Assembly: GCF_006364715.1 (NCBI RefSeq)
Contig: NZ_CP040984.1
Location: 992,001-1,056,000 of the forward strand
Direction of reading: 5' to 3'
Origin: Candidatus Methylopumilus planktonicus
Lineage (GTDB): Bacteria; Pseudomonadota; Gammaproteobacteria; Burkholderiales; Methylophilaceae
DNA length: 64,000 nucleotides
The translations under genes and the position numbers were made by a program. The first letter of the stretch is position 1. The number at the start of each line of letters is the position of its first letter. This document shows positions 9,143 through 17,611 of the stretch, piece after piece. A model generated the notes under the pieces. The model did no database searches. It was given only the letters and a program-made list of their open reading frames with translations, and had not been told where the DNA came from.

Positions 9143-9714
9143 ATAAGCTTTGCGAGGTCGCTCGCCAAATCTTCAGGTTTTTGTCCGTGACTTGTATGAA
9201 GCTTAATGCTTCCCTTCTTATCAAGCACATATAAACCTGCGCTGTGATCAATCGTATAGCCAGATTTACTTCCATCATTCACTTTTTGATAAAAAATCTT
9301 AAATTGACTTATGACTTTATTAATGTCGCTCTCTGATCCAGTAAGCCCGAGAAAAGAGCTATTAAATGTAGGAATAAATTTCTTCAAAACATCCTCGGTA
9401 TCTCGAGCCGGGTCTAAAGTGATAAAGATAACTTGTACGTCTGAAGCCTTATCTTTGAGAAGGGCCATTGTTTTTTTAAGGTCGGTCAAAGTTGTAGGGC
9501 ATATATCAGGGCAGTGCGTAAATCCAAAGAAAATCACCACTACCTTACCCTTGAAATCTTCTAATGTTCTTATCTGCCCATTAAAGTCTTTTAACCTAAA
9601 AGTCGTGTCAATAGGAACTGAGCTTATATCTGTGCCTACAAAAGTCTGATCATGAGAGTTTTGACAAGAGATAAGACAAATGAGGGTTAAAAATAAAAGT
9701 ACAATTTTTTTCAT
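9139..9714 (-). CDS. SCO1/SenC family copper-binding lipoprotein
   Basis: SCO-family thioredoxin-fold protein for copper delivery to the CuA site of cytochrome c oxidase or for periplasmic redox work. The 191-residue protein has a lipoprotein signal with lipobox L-I-S-C (C17). Copper ligands are all visible: C68 and C72 in CPDICPTT and H157 in YTIDHSAG. No cytochrome oxidase genes lie next to it. It is divergent from ilvE and convergent with the YgjP-like gene. Confidence 0.94.
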   Translation of the reverse strand: MKKIVLLFLTLICLISCQNSHDQTFVGTDISSVPIDTTFRLKDFNGQIRTLEDFKGKVVVIFFGFTHCPDICPTTLTDLKKTMALLKDKASDVQVIFITLDPARDTEDVLKKFIPTFNSSFLGLTGSESDINKVISQFKIFYQKVNDGSKSGYTIDHSAGLYVLDKKGSIKLHTSHGQKPEDLASDLAKLI

Positions 9715-9813
9715 AATATATTTCTCAATAAAAGCGATTCATTTTATCATGTTAATAAATGGCAATAAATCTAGAAGAAACATAACAAAGCTTCACCAAT
9801 TTTAAGGAAAACT

Positions 9814-10746
9814 ATGGCAATCCCAACATCAATGGAAGATCGTGACGGACACATTTGGTTCGATAACAAAATGACGCCTTGGCGCGATGCCAAAACTCAC
9901 GTGCTCACTCACACGCTTCACTATGGTTTGGGTGTCTTTGAGGGAGTAAGGGCCTATAAAACCAATGAAGGTACTGCCATTTTTAGGCTTAAGGAACATA
10001 CAGATCGATTCTTCAATTCTGCGCATATTCTTGGAATGAAAATGCCTTATGACAAAAATGTCATTATGGATGCTCACAAAAAAGCCGTTAAAGAAAATAG
10101 ATTGGAATCTGCTTATATTCGACCTATGGCGTTTTATGGGGCTGAAGCCATGGGAATTTCTGCAAAAGCTTTATCAACGCATGTCATCGTTGCAGCATGG
10201 CAATGGGGTGCTTATATGGGCAAAGAAGCACTTGAAAATGGTATTCGTGTAAAAACGTCCTCTTTTTCAAGGCATCATGTCAACGTCACCATGTGTAAAG
10301 CTAAAGCAAATGGTAACTATATGAATTCAATTCTAGCTCATCAAGAAGCAATTCAAGATGGCTATGACGAAGCATTATTACTTGATGTAAATGGTTTAGT
10401 AACTGAGGGTTCAGGTGAGAATATATTTATCATCAAACATAACAAACTGATTACGCCGGATCTGACTAGCGCACTAGAAGGTATTACCCGCGATACGATC
10501 ATTCAAATCGCAAATGATTTAAAAATACCAGTGATTGAAAAAAGAATCACACGAGATGAAGTCTATACTGCCGATGAAGCTTTCTTTACAGGCACAGCTG
10601 CTGAAGTAACGCCCATTAAAGAACTGGATAGAAGAATGATTGGCAAAGGGGGTCGCGGAGAAATAACCAAAGAATTACAAAGTATTTATTTTGATGCTGT
10701 TACAGGAAAATCAAAAAAATATGCAGAGTGGCTCACTCACGTTTAA
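9814..10746 (+). CDS. ilvE: Branched-chain amino acid aminotransferase
   Basis: PLP-dependent class IV aminotransferase that makes or degrades Leu, Ile and Val. The 310-residue protein shows the family landmarks: H-Y-G-L-G-V-F-E-G near the N-terminus, the PLP-lysine region C-K-A-K-A-N-G-N-Y in the middle, E-G-S-G-E-N-I-F and the F-F-T-G-T-A-A-E-V-T-P phosphate-binding loop. An AAGG-type ribosome-binding site precedes the ATG. leuA elsewhere in the window is in the same pathway. It probably forms a two-gene unit with the zinc-finger gene behind it. Confidence 0.96.
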   Translation: MAIPTSMEDRDGHIWFDNKMTPWRDAKTHVLTHTLHYGLGVFEGVRAYKTNEGTAIFRLKEHTDRFFNSAHILGMKMPYDKNVIMDAHKKAVKENRLESAYIRPMAFYGAEAMGISAKALSTHVIVAAWQWGAYMGKEALENGIRVKTSSFSRHHVNVTMCKAKANGNYMNSILAHQEAIQDGYDEALLLDVNGLVTEGSGENIFIIKHNKLITPDLTSALEGITRDTIIQIANDLKIPVIEKRITRDEVYTADEAFFTGTAAEVTPIKELDRRMIGKGGRGEITKELQSIYFDAVTGKSKKYAEWLTHV

Positions 10747-10749
10747 ATC

Positions 10750-10911
10750 ATGAATAATCAAGTGATAAGTGTAGATAAAAAAAGTCTCCCATTGTTTTGT
10801 CCTACGGAAAAAGAAAATTTATTTTCATCTCACCCAAGAGTGTTTTTAGATATTACGCGAACGGGCATGGTGTCATGCCCCTATTGCGGCACAACTTACA
10901 AACTAAAATAA
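10750..10911 (+). CDS. Small zinc-finger protein (zf-CHCC / NDUFS6-like)
   Basis: A 53-residue protein with the C-x10-H-x14-C-x2-C pattern of the zf-CHCC family: C17, H28, C43 and C46 (SCPYCGTTY). This family includes the small zinc subunit (NDUFS6-like) of complex I, but in betaproteobacteria a free copy is often found behind ilvE. It starts three bases after the ilvE stop codon, so it is probably co-transcribed. Its function here is unproven. It is convergent with murI, with only one base between the stop codons. Confidence 0.85.
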   Translation: MNNQVISVDKKSLPLFCPTEKENLFSSHPRVFLDITRTGMVSCPYCGTTYKLK

Positions 10912-10912
10912 A

Positions 10913-11722
10913 TTAAACCCAAAGGCCTCTGTAATTATAGCTTTCTGGGTTTCCTCCCCATAAATCAGCCATAATCTTATCTGCATTTTTATCCAAACTA
11001 TTTGTCCAGAAATTAGTTGTCCCTGACGCTATATTTTGGCTTAGTAAATCTTTTTCTACTAACACATGTTTTAAATAATTTGCTACTGCATTGCCTGTAT
11101 CTACAATCTTAATGTGGTCTGGTATTAATGTTTGAATTGCGGGTTTTAAAAAAGAATAATGTGTACAACCCAAAACTAGGGTGTCAATTTTTTCTTTTAA
11201 AAGAGGATCAATGTATTTTTTTAAAAGTGCAATAAGCGCTGGACTATCTAAATCTCCATGCTCAATAAGCTCAACCAAGCCAAAACATGGCTGCGTAATA
11301 AAATGAATATCATTACTATGGTGCTCGAGAAGTGCTGAAAATTTTGCACTTAACAAAGTGCCTGATGTTGCTAATATGCCAACTACTTTATTTTTAGACA
11401 TTAATGAGGCGGGCTTAACTGCTGGCTCCATACCTATTATTGGATAACTAAAGCGATCTCTAAGTGTCTGAATTGATGCAGCTGTGGCGGTATTGCAGGC
11501 TATTACAACAGACTTAACATCTTGTTTATTTAAAAAATCAAAAACAGTTAAGACGCGACGGGTAATTTCTTCGCATGATTTTTCACCATAAGGCGCAAAC
11601 TTAGAATCTGCAACGTAAATGAGATTCTCATGAAATAAATGCTCTCTTATACACTTAAGTACTGAAATACCGCCTACTCCGGAGTCAATCACACCAATAG
11701 GATTATTTTGAGATGGAGACAT
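10913..11722 (-). CDS. murI: Glutamate racemase
   Basis: Converts L-glutamate to D-glutamate for peptidoglycan. The 269-residue protein contains D13 (IGVIDSGVGG) and the two catalytic cysteines C76 (VIACNTATA) and C186 (LGCTHYSFL), in the classical arrangement. The length is normal. It is transcribed divergently from the cobalamin adenosyltransferase gene across about 80 bases. Confidence 0.96.
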   Translation of the reverse strand: MSPSQNNPIGVIDSGVGGISVLKCIREHLFHENLIYVADSKFAPYGEKSCEEITRRVLTVFDFLNKQDVKSVVIACNTATAASIQTLRDRFSYPIIGMEPAVKPASLMSKNKVVGILATSGTLLSAKFSALLEHHSNDIHFITQPCFGLVELIEHGDLDSPALIALLKKYIDPLLKEKIDTLVLGCTHYSFLKPAIQTLIPDHIKIVDTGNAVANYLKHVLVEKDLLSQNIASGTTNFWTNSLDKNADKIMADLWGGNPESYNYRGLWV

Positions 11723-11800
11723 GAGATTTATCTAAAGTTTTATTCAAATCTAAATATAGATGATAGTAAGCTTAATGTACAATGATTGAAAAGGAAAATC

Positions 11801-12349
11801 ATGGGTAACCGTTTATCAAAAATATTCACGAGGGGTGGGGACAAAGGATCCACAGGCCTTGGCGATGGATCAAGAACTAATAAATTTAGTGATCGTATCG
11901 TAGCGCTCGGTGCGATAGATGAGCTTAATTCAATGATTGGGCTTATGCTGACAGAAAGTCTGCCACCCAAAATCAATAAAATGTTAACTGTTACACAGCA
12001 TCATTTATTCAATCTAGGCGGCGAGATATCAATGCCAGGATATAAAATCATCAAAAAAAAAGATGTTCTTGAATTAGAAGAAATCATAACCTCTTACAAT
12101 AAAGACTTACCTCCCCTGAAAGAATTTATCCTTCCTGGAGGCTCTAGAGCTGCAGCATTTTGTCATATGGCGAGAACGATTTGCAGAAGAACCGAACAGG
12201 CTATATTTAAACTCAACGCAAAAGACGCGATTAACGCATACTCCCTGCAGTATATTAATAGGCTCTCAGATCTTTTATTTGTTCTTGCTAGAGTTATCAA
12301 TAAACATAAAAAAGTTAAAGATGTTTTCTGGAAAAAAGATATTAGTTAA
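11801..12349 (+). CDS. PduO-type corrinoid adenosyltransferase
   Basis: Transfers adenosyl from ATP to cob(I)alamin to make coenzyme B12. The PduO-family ATP motif R-G-G-D-K-G-S-T-G-L-G-D-G-S-R is at the N-terminus, and R-T-I-C-R-R-T-E-Q lies near two thirds of the length. An upstream in-frame TTG (11786) is possible, but an AAGGAAA ribosome-binding site at 11790-11796 and the family N-terminus favour the ATG at 11801 (182 aa). The gene implies use of adenosylcobalamin, whose consumer is not in this window. It heads the forward run to mlaA. Confidence 0.93.
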   Translation: MGNRLSKIFTRGGDKGSTGLGDGSRTNKFSDRIVALGAIDELNSMIGLMLTESLPPKINKMLTVTQHHLFNLGGEISMPGYKIIKKKDVLELEEIITSYNKDLPPLKEFILPGGSRAAAFCHMARTICRRTEQAIFKLNAKDAINAYSLQYINRLSDLLFVLARVINKHKKVKDVFWKKDIS

Positions 12350-12361
12350 TACAGATCTTCA

Positions 12362-13627
12362 TTGATGTCAGCGACCCCTCCCATACTTAAAGCCTTTTTT
12401 AAAAAATTTAAAAAAACTAAAAAATCTAATTTTGAAATCGATTTCGAAAAAATTGATATCAGTCTTATCAGCGTTCATGCAATAAAAACTATAGAAGTTC
12501 TAGAAGAGAACGGCTTTGAGGCCTATCTTGTAGGTGGGGCAGTAAGAGATCTTTTATTTGGGATTAAGCCGAAAGACTTTGACGTAGTTACAAACGCTAC
12601 ACCTGATCAAATCCATCATTTATTTAGACGCTCTAGAATGATTGGGCGACGTTTCAAATTAGTCCATGTGATTTACGGACGAGAGGTCATCGAAGTCTCA
12701 ACATACCGCTCCCAACAAAAAGAAATTCCTCAGTCTGATGGTTCCGTGATTAAAGATGATAACCATTACGGCACAATAGAAGAGGACGCAATGCGACGTG
12801 ACTTCACTATTAATGCAATGTTTTACAGCCCAACGAATCATAAGCTTGTTGATTTTCATGAGGGGTTAGAAGACCTTAAACATGGGATTATTCGTATGAT
12901 TGGTGATCCAGAAAAGCGCTATCAGGAAGACCCTATTCGCATATTGAGAGCATTCCGTGTGTGTGCAAAACTTAATATGACTCTGCATACTCCATCAAGA
13001 AGTCCTATAAAAAAAATTATCCCTCTGCTTCATGACATTCCTCATTCAAGACTGTTTGATGAAGTTATTAAGTTTTTCTTAACAGGGCATGCATTAAGTA
13101 GCTATAAAGTCATGCAAGAAGAAAGTATTTACGCGCAGTTTTTCTTAGCACCAGAATTGAAGTCAGAAGTAATTGATCTTTTTATTTCGAATGGCCTTAA
13201 AAATACTGACTTAAGAATTAACCAAGACAAGTCATGTAACCCGAGCTTCTTATTTTCATTTTTGTTATGGCATCAAGTTTATCTATTGTGGGATCAATAC
13301 AAAGTCGATCTTAAACATTCTATAGCGGGGCTTAACCAAGCGATTGATGAAGTGATCGAAAAACAAATTAAACTTTTCCCTATTCATAAGCGCTTCACAA
13401 TTACTATGAAAGAAATATGGCGATTACAACCACGGTTCGAAAATCAATCTCCAAAAAAAATATACAGGTTATTACTCCATCCAAGATTTAGAGCTGCTTA
13501 TGACTTTATGCTGTTGCGATGTCAATCTAACCAGCTCGACCAGAGTATTGGCATATGGTGGACAAATTTTATTGATGCTGATAACCATGAAAAATCGTTA
13601 ATGGTCAAACAACTTACCCGTAAATAG
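12362..13627 (+). CDS. pcnB: Poly(A) polymerase I
   Basis: Class II nucleotidyltransferase that adds poly(A) tails to RNA 3' ends and promotes decay. The head domain has G-G-A-V-R-D-L-L at 58-65 and the catalytic pair D72/D74 (KPKDFDVV), followed by R-R-S-R-M-I-G-R-R-F-K-L-V-H-V. The C-terminal part carries a basic region and tRNA-binding-like helices. It could instead be a CCA-adding enzyme, but length, N-terminal extension and the R-R-F-K-L-V-H-V variant fit PcnB. The start is TTG 12362 or the ATG three bases later; the latter is equally plausible. folK follows directly, as in many proteobacteria. Confidence 0.93.
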   Translation: MMSATPPILKAFFKKFKKTKKSNFEIDFEKIDISLISVHAIKTIEVLEENGFEAYLVGGAVRDLLFGIKPKDFDVVTNATPDQIHHLFRRSRMIGRRFKLVHVIYGREVIEVSTYRSQQKEIPQSDGSVIKDDNHYGTIEEDAMRRDFTINAMFYSPTNHKLVDFHEGLEDLKHGIIRMIGDPEKRYQEDPIRILRAFRVCAKLNMTLHTPSRSPIKKIIPLLHDIPHSRLFDEVIKFFLTGHALSSYKVMQEESIYAQFFLAPELKSEVIDLFISNGLKNTDLRINQDKSCNPSFLFSFLLWHQVYLLWDQYKVDLKHSIAGLNQAIDEVIEKQIKLFPIHKRFTITMKEIWRLQPRFENQSPKKIYRLLLHPRFRAAYDFMLLRCQSNQLDQSIGIWWTNFIDADNHEKSLMVKQLTRK

Positions 13628-13633
13628 TCAAAG

Positions 13634-14119
13634 ATGGGCATCTTAACTTACATTGCAGTAGGAAGTAATCTTGCAAATCCACTAAATCAAGTGACTACCG
13701 CATTTAATGAAATTGGAAATATGCCTAAAAGTAAGCTAATAAAAAAATCGAGTTGCTATTCCAGCTCGCCTTTAGGTTATAAAGACCAGCCTGACTTTGT
13801 CAACGCTGTAGTTTCGATTGAAACCGAACTCAGCCCTCATGAGCTCTTATTGGAGCTGCAAATGATAGAAAGCTCACATAAAAGAGAGCGTTCATTCCCT
13901 AATGCACCTAGAACGCTTGATTTAGATATTCTTCTTTATGGGGACCTAAGAATAGATGAACCTAAACTCACCATACCGCATCCTAGAATGCATGAGCGGG
14001 CTTTTGTTATTTTCCCTCTTCAAGAAATTAATGAAAATATTTCTGTCCCCCCTTTCGGAGATATCGCTAAAATAGCTAGGGGATTAGACCCAGAAAATAC
14101 CAAACGCATAATTTTATGA
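13634..14119 (+). CDS. folK: 2-amino-4-hydroxy-6-hydroxymethyldihydropteridine pyrophosphokinase
   Basis: HPPK of folate synthesis: pyrophosphorylates 6-hydroxymethyl-7,8-dihydropterin. The 161-residue protein has the expected A-V-G-S-N-L-A-N-P start, S-S-P-L-G-Y-K-D-Q-P-D-F-V-N loop and the signature R-T-L-D-L-D-I-L-L-Y-G with the two metal-binding aspartates, then H-P-R-M-H-E-R-A-F-V. It overlaps the next gene by four bases (ATGA). The folK-kinase-panB-panC order is a familiar vitamin cluster. Confidence 0.96.
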   Translation: MGILTYIAVGSNLANPLNQVTTAFNEIGNMPKSKLIKKSSCYSSSPLGYKDQPDFVNAVVSIETELSPHELLLELQMIESSHKRERSFPNAPRTLDLDILLYGDLRIDEPKLTIPHPRMHERAFVIFPLQEINENISVPPFGDIAKIARGLDPENTKRIIL

Positions 14120-14763
14120 ATATTTTTGATAGATTTCCTTACATTGTAGTTGAAGGGCCGATTGGCTCAGGAAAGTCAACGCTAGCAAAAATTTTAGCTG
14201 ATCGATTCGGGGTTAATTTTATAAGCGAAAAAGCCGAAAAAAATCCTTTTCTGCCAAAATTTTATGAGGACATGAAGCGCTACGCCTTATCGACTCAGTT
14301 ATTTTTTCTTTTTCAAAGAGCAGACCAGATTCAAAAAATTTCACAGAAAGATATGTTTAAAGAATCAACGATTGCTGATTTTTTTCTTGAAAAAGATCCT
14401 ATCTTTGCAAAAATTAATTTAGATGAGGAGGAGTTTAATCTCTACCATCAAATCTTTTCTCACTTACAATTAAAAGCACCAAAGCCAGATCTCATTATTT
14501 ATATTCAAACATCTATAGAAACTTTAGAAAAAAGAATTAAAGATAGAAGCATTAATTTTGAAATGGATATTTCAACTGAATATTTAGAAGCAATTTCTGA
14601 ATCATATAGCCAATTTTTTCACAGTTATGATCGCTCGCCTGTTTTAATTCTTAATAACGAAAATTTAAATATCCTCAAAGATAAAAATGCCATTGATCTC
14701 TTAATTAGTCGAATTATGAATATCAAGAGTAATCGCGAGTTTTTTAATCCCCAACTGCTATGA
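14116..14763 (+). CDS. Deoxynucleoside kinase family protein
   Basis: A 215-residue kinase of the deoxyadenosine/deoxycytidine (dNK) family. The P-loop GPIGSGKST is at 14-22; a mid-protein D-x-F-x-x-K region and the R-I-K-x-R lid-like stretch (about 136-140) also fit. It probably salvages deoxynucleosides; substrate preference cannot be read from sequence. It is coupled to folK and to panB by ATGA overlaps at both ends. A copy between folK and panB is common in betaproteobacteria. Confidence 0.9.
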   Translation: MNIFDRFPYIVVEGPIGSGKSTLAKILADRFGVNFISEKAEKNPFLPKFYEDMKRYALSTQLFFLFQRADQIQKISQKDMFKESTIADFFLEKDPIFAKINLDEEEFNLYHQIFSHLQLKAPKPDLIIYIQTSIETLEKRIKDRSINFEMDISTEYLEAISESYSQFFHSYDRSPVLILNNENLNILKDKNAIDLLISRIMNIKSNREFFNPQLL

Positions 14764-15515
14764 ATTTAACTTCTCTTAAATCTATGAAAAAAAGTGGTAA
14801 GAAAATTACCATTCTCACTTGCTACGACGCATCATTTGCAAGACTCTTAGAGTCAATTGAAGTTGATGCTATTTTAGTGGGTGATTCTCTGGGTATATTT
14901 ATTAAGGGTGAAGCTAATACACACAATGTTTCACTAAACGATATGATTTATCATACTAAATCCGTGTCGCGCGGCGCTCAATCTTCATTCATTATCAGCG
15001 ATCTTCCTATCCACACTTATGAGACGAATGACCTTGCATATAAAAGTGCGTTAGCGCTTATTGAAGCGGGGGCACATATGGTGAAGCTCGAAGGTGGGGC
15101 ATCATTATCTTCCATCGTGACACACCTGAAAACAAAAGATATTAAGGTATGTGGGCATATAGGGTATATGCCACAAAGCATTAAAAATAAGAATAGCAAT
15201 GAAATTCAATGCGCTCTAGAAAAAACGCTAGGTACTATTATTGAGGATGCAAAGGCGCTTGAAAAATCTGGGGCTGATATGCTAGTCCTTTCATCTGTCC
15301 CTGAGGATGTAGCTAAGCGTATTACGCAAGAAATATCTATTCCAACTATTGGATTTCATTCAGGTGAAACATGCGATGGTGAGGTTTTTATTTTGTATGA
15401 CTTATTAATGAATTCAAATACATCTCAAGATCTTTATTTGGATAATACTACCTCATCAAATAAAAATAGCGATACAAAAAATCTCCTTTTAGAGTTCATA
15501 AAAAATCGTTCTTAA
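14760..15515 (+). CDS. panB: Divergent ketopantoate hydroxymethyltransferase (PanB)
   Basis: PanB makes ketopantoate from 2-ketoisovalerate and methylene-tetrahydrofolate, the first step to pantothenate. Conserved parts are I-L-V-G-D-S-L-G (about 38-45), S-D-L-P, M-V-K-L-E-G-G and C-G-H-I-G (metal/ketoacid binding region). However, the usual L-V-L-E-C-V-P is L-V-L-S-S-V-P here (S178 where the proposed catalytic Glu should be), the G-G-Y-K-V-Q-G-R loop is missing, the G-I-G-A-G motif reads G-F-H-S-G, and the last 40 residues are a Ser/Asn-rich tail instead of the usual P-K-F-x-K-x-F end. No other frame restores these. Placement before panC supports the PanB role, though activity is uncertain. 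Confidence 0.85.
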   Translation: MNLTSLKSMKKSGKKITILTCYDASFARLLESIEVDAILVGDSLGIFIKGEANTHNVSLNDMIYHTKSVSRGAQSSFIISDLPIHTYETNDLAYKSALALIEAGAHMVKLEGGASLSSIVTHLKTKDIKVCGHIGYMPQSIKNKNSNEIQCALEKTLGTIIEDAKALEKSGADMLVLSSVPEDVAKRITQEISIPTIGFHSGETCDGEVFILYDLLMNSNTSQDLYLDNTTSSNKNSDTKNLLLEFIKNRS

Positions 15516-15517
15516 GT

Positions 15518-16354
15518 ATGCATGTCATTCATACTCAAAACGAATTAATTAAAACTTTAAAGACATTGCCCCATATTGCTTTTGTCCCTACTATGGGTAA
15601 TCTCCACGAAGGGCACATTAAACTTATTCAAGAGGCCTTAAAAAAAACAAAACATATTGTAGTGAGCATTTTTATCAATCCACTTCAATTTAATTCAAAA
15701 GAAGATTTTAAAAATTATCCACGGACATTAGAAAAAGACTTATCTATGCTTGAAGGATTGAACGTGCCTTACGTATTTGTTCCATCCGAAGAAGATATCC
15801 TTGATCAACTAGAAACAACCGAAATTCATCTACCCCCCATTGCAAATGATTTGTGTGGGAAATTTAGGCCAGGCCATTTTAATGGTGTTGCCACTATTGT
15901 ATGTAAATTATTTACCCTCATTAAGCCCGATATAGCTTTTTTTGGAAAAAAGGATTTTCAACAACTCTTTTTAATTAAAGCATTAGTCAAACAGCTCAGC
16001 TATCCTATTGAGATTGTGGGAATAGATACAGTTCGAGACCATGACGGCCTAGCAAAAAGCTCAAGAAACAATTTACTCTCCGAAGAGAATAGAAAAAAAG
16101 CACCTCAATTATTGCAACAATTGAATACTATGAAGGAAAAGGTTATTCAAAAAACTTCTTCACTTGAGGAAATTGAAGCGCAATCAGTGATCGCCTTAAA
16201 TGCATCTGGATGGACGGTCGATTATCTATCGATTCGCTCAGCTCAATCACTTGAAAATCCCCTTCATGATGAAAATCAGATAGTTATTTTAGGAGCTGCC
16301 ACCCTAGGTTCTGTTCGCCTCATTGATAATATTGAATTTTGCATCCAGGATTGA
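15518..16354 (+). CDS. panC: Pantothenate synthetase
   Basis: Joins pantoate and beta-alanine using ATP. The 278-residue protein has the nucleotidyltransferase motif P-T-M-G-N-L-H-E-G-H at 24-33, F-R-P-G-H-F-N-G-V-A-T-I-V in the pantoate/ATP site, F-G-K-K-D-F-Q-Q and the K-S-S-R-N loop. All look intact, in contrast to the panB product just upstream. The start ATG lies three bases after the panB stop. Confidence 0.96.
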   Translation: MHVIHTQNELIKTLKTLPHIAFVPTMGNLHEGHIKLIQEALKKTKHIVVSIFINPLQFNSKEDFKNYPRTLEKDLSMLEGLNVPYVFVPSEEDILDQLETTEIHLPPIANDLCGKFRPGHFNGVATIVCKLFTLIKPDIAFFGKKDFQQLFLIKALVKQLSYPIEIVGIDTVRDHDGLAKSSRNNLLSEENRKKAPQLLQQLNTMKEKVIQKTSSLEEIEAQSVIALNASGWTVDYLSIRSAQSLENPLHDENQIVILGAATLGSVRLIDNIEFCIQD

Positions 16355-16403
16355 ACTGGCTATAATAGGACATCCTTTATACCTGGTTTTCTAGCCCAAA
16401 TAT

Positions 16404-16784
16404 ATGCAAAGAATGATGCTCAAATCTAAACTTCATCGCGTTCAAGTTACGCATTCTGAACTTGAATATGAAGGCTCATGTGCAATTGACGAAACATTGC
16501 TTGAGGCAGCTCACATTAGAGAATATGAGCAAATTGCTATCTACAATATTACAAACGGCGAACGTTTTACTACCTACGCTATCAGGGCACAAAGAAATTC
16601 AGGGGTTATTTCGATTAATGGAGCAGCGGCTCACAAAGCTAACCCTGGTGATCTTATTATTATTGCGACCTATGCAAATTATTCTGAGCTAGAACTAGAA
16701 AAATATAAACCAGCGCTTATTTACGTTAATGAAAAAAATCAGATTATTGCAAAAAAAGATTTTATTCAGATACAGGCTGCTTAG
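16404..16784 (+). CDS. panD: Aspartate 1-decarboxylase (pyruvoyl-dependent)
   Basis: Makes beta-alanine from aspartate for pantothenate. It is translated as a 126-residue proenzyme that cleaves itself between G24 and S25 (Y-E-G-S-C-A-I-D) to create the pyruvoyl group. The N-terminal M-L-K-S-K-L-H-R-V-Q-V-T and the Y57-N-I-T-N-G-E-R-F-T-T-Y-like block are typical. The ATG at 16404 is chosen because it gives the family's few residues before M-L-x-x-K-L-H. With panB and panC it completes the pathway branch. Confidence 0.97.
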   Translation: MQRMMLKSKLHRVQVTHSELEYEGSCAIDETLLEAAHIREYEQIAIYNITNGERFTTYAIRAQRNSGVISINGAAAHKANPGDLIIIATYANYSELELEKYKPALIYVNEKNQIIAKKDFIQIQAA

Positions 16785-17153
16785 TTGTCAATGACCTTGA
16801 ATGATATTAAAAAAGCAGTAGTTGAGGCACTTGAAGATATCAAGGCTTTTGATATTGAAGTCATTGATGTAAGAAAAATTACAACGGTTACAAGCTATAT
16901 GGTGATTGCAAGCGCTAACTCATCGAGACAAACAAAAGCACTCTCTCACAATGTTTGTGAAAAAATGAAATCCCTAAATGTTCACGTTAATGGAGTTGAA
17001 GGAGAAAAAGAAGGTGAATGGGTTCTTGTAGACGTCGATGATGTGATTGTTCATATTATGCTCCCTACCACTCGTGCCTATTATAACCTTGAGGAATTAT
17101 GGATAGAGCCGGCAAAAAAACAAACTCCAAAAAAAATCAATTCGCTTCGTTGA
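16785..17153 (+). CDS. rsfS: Ribosome silencing factor RsfS
   Basis: DUF143 protein that binds ribosomal protein L14 and blocks subunit joining in stationary phase. The 122-residue protein has the typical stretch K-A-F-D-I-E-V-I-D-V and the conserved end W-V-L-V-D-V-D-D-V-I-V-H-I-M. Start is TTG 16785, immediately after the panD stop, or ATG 16791. It is directly coupled to rlmH, the usual partner. Confidence 0.95.
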   Translation: MSMTLNDIKKAVVEALEDIKAFDIEVIDVRKITTVTSYMVIASANSSRQTKALSHNVCEKMKSLNVHVNGVEGEKEGEWVLVDVDDVIVHIMLPTTRAYYNLEELWIEPAKKQTPKKINSLR

Positions 17154-17611
17154 AAATTAAAATCGTCTCAATTGGTAATAAAATGCCAGGCTGGATTAAA
17201 GAAGCGTTTGATGGTTATATTTCAAAGCTCAATCATGATTTTTCCCCTCAACTTGTAGAAATAAAACCTGAAAAAAAATTTGATTCGATAGAGCAGAAAA
17301 AAATAAGTGAATCTGAAAAAATTTTATCTCATCTTGATAAAGAGTTTTTAATTGTGCTTGATGAAAAGGGAGTCCAGTTCACATCGCAAGAGTTAGCTCA
17401 AAAATTAAATCATTGGACAGAACATTTCAAAGATATTGCTTTTGTAATTGGTGGTGCAGATGGTATTCATGAAAACATTCTTCGCAAGGCTAATCTCACT
17501 TGGAGCCTCTCTAAATCGACATTTCCCCATGCAATTGTGAGAGTGCTAGTGGCGGAACAGTTATATCGAGCTCACTCGATTTTAGAAAATCATCCTTATC
17601 ATCGTGAATAA
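17150..17611 (+). CDS. rlmH: 23S rRNA (pseudouridine1915-N3)-methyltransferase RlmH
   Basis: SPOUT-class methyltransferase that modifies 23S rRNA pseudouridine 1915 on the assembled ribosome. The frame is open further upstream (from 17099), but the family N-terminus (M-K-I-K-I-V-S-I-G) matches a TTG start at 17150 whose TTGA overlaps the rsfS stop. This gives 153 residues, close to the usual 155. The SAM-site motifs F-V-I-G-G-A-D-G and S-x-x-T-F-P-H-A-I-V-R-V-L-x-A-E-Q-L-Y-R-A and the terminal N-H-P-Y-H-R-E are exact signatures. Confidence 0.96.
   Translation: MKIKIVSIGNKMPGWIKEAFDGYISKLNHDFSPQLVEIKPEKKFDSIEQKKISESEKILSHLDKEFLIVLDEKGVQFTSQELAQKLNHWTEHFKDIAFVIGGADGIHENILRKANLTWSLSKSTFPHAIVRVLVAEQLYRAHSILENHPYHRE

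Noticed and set aside
15396..15515. The unusual panB tail as a frameshift
   Set aside because: Reading the other two frames does not restore the usual PanB ending, so the change looks real rather than a single-base slip.
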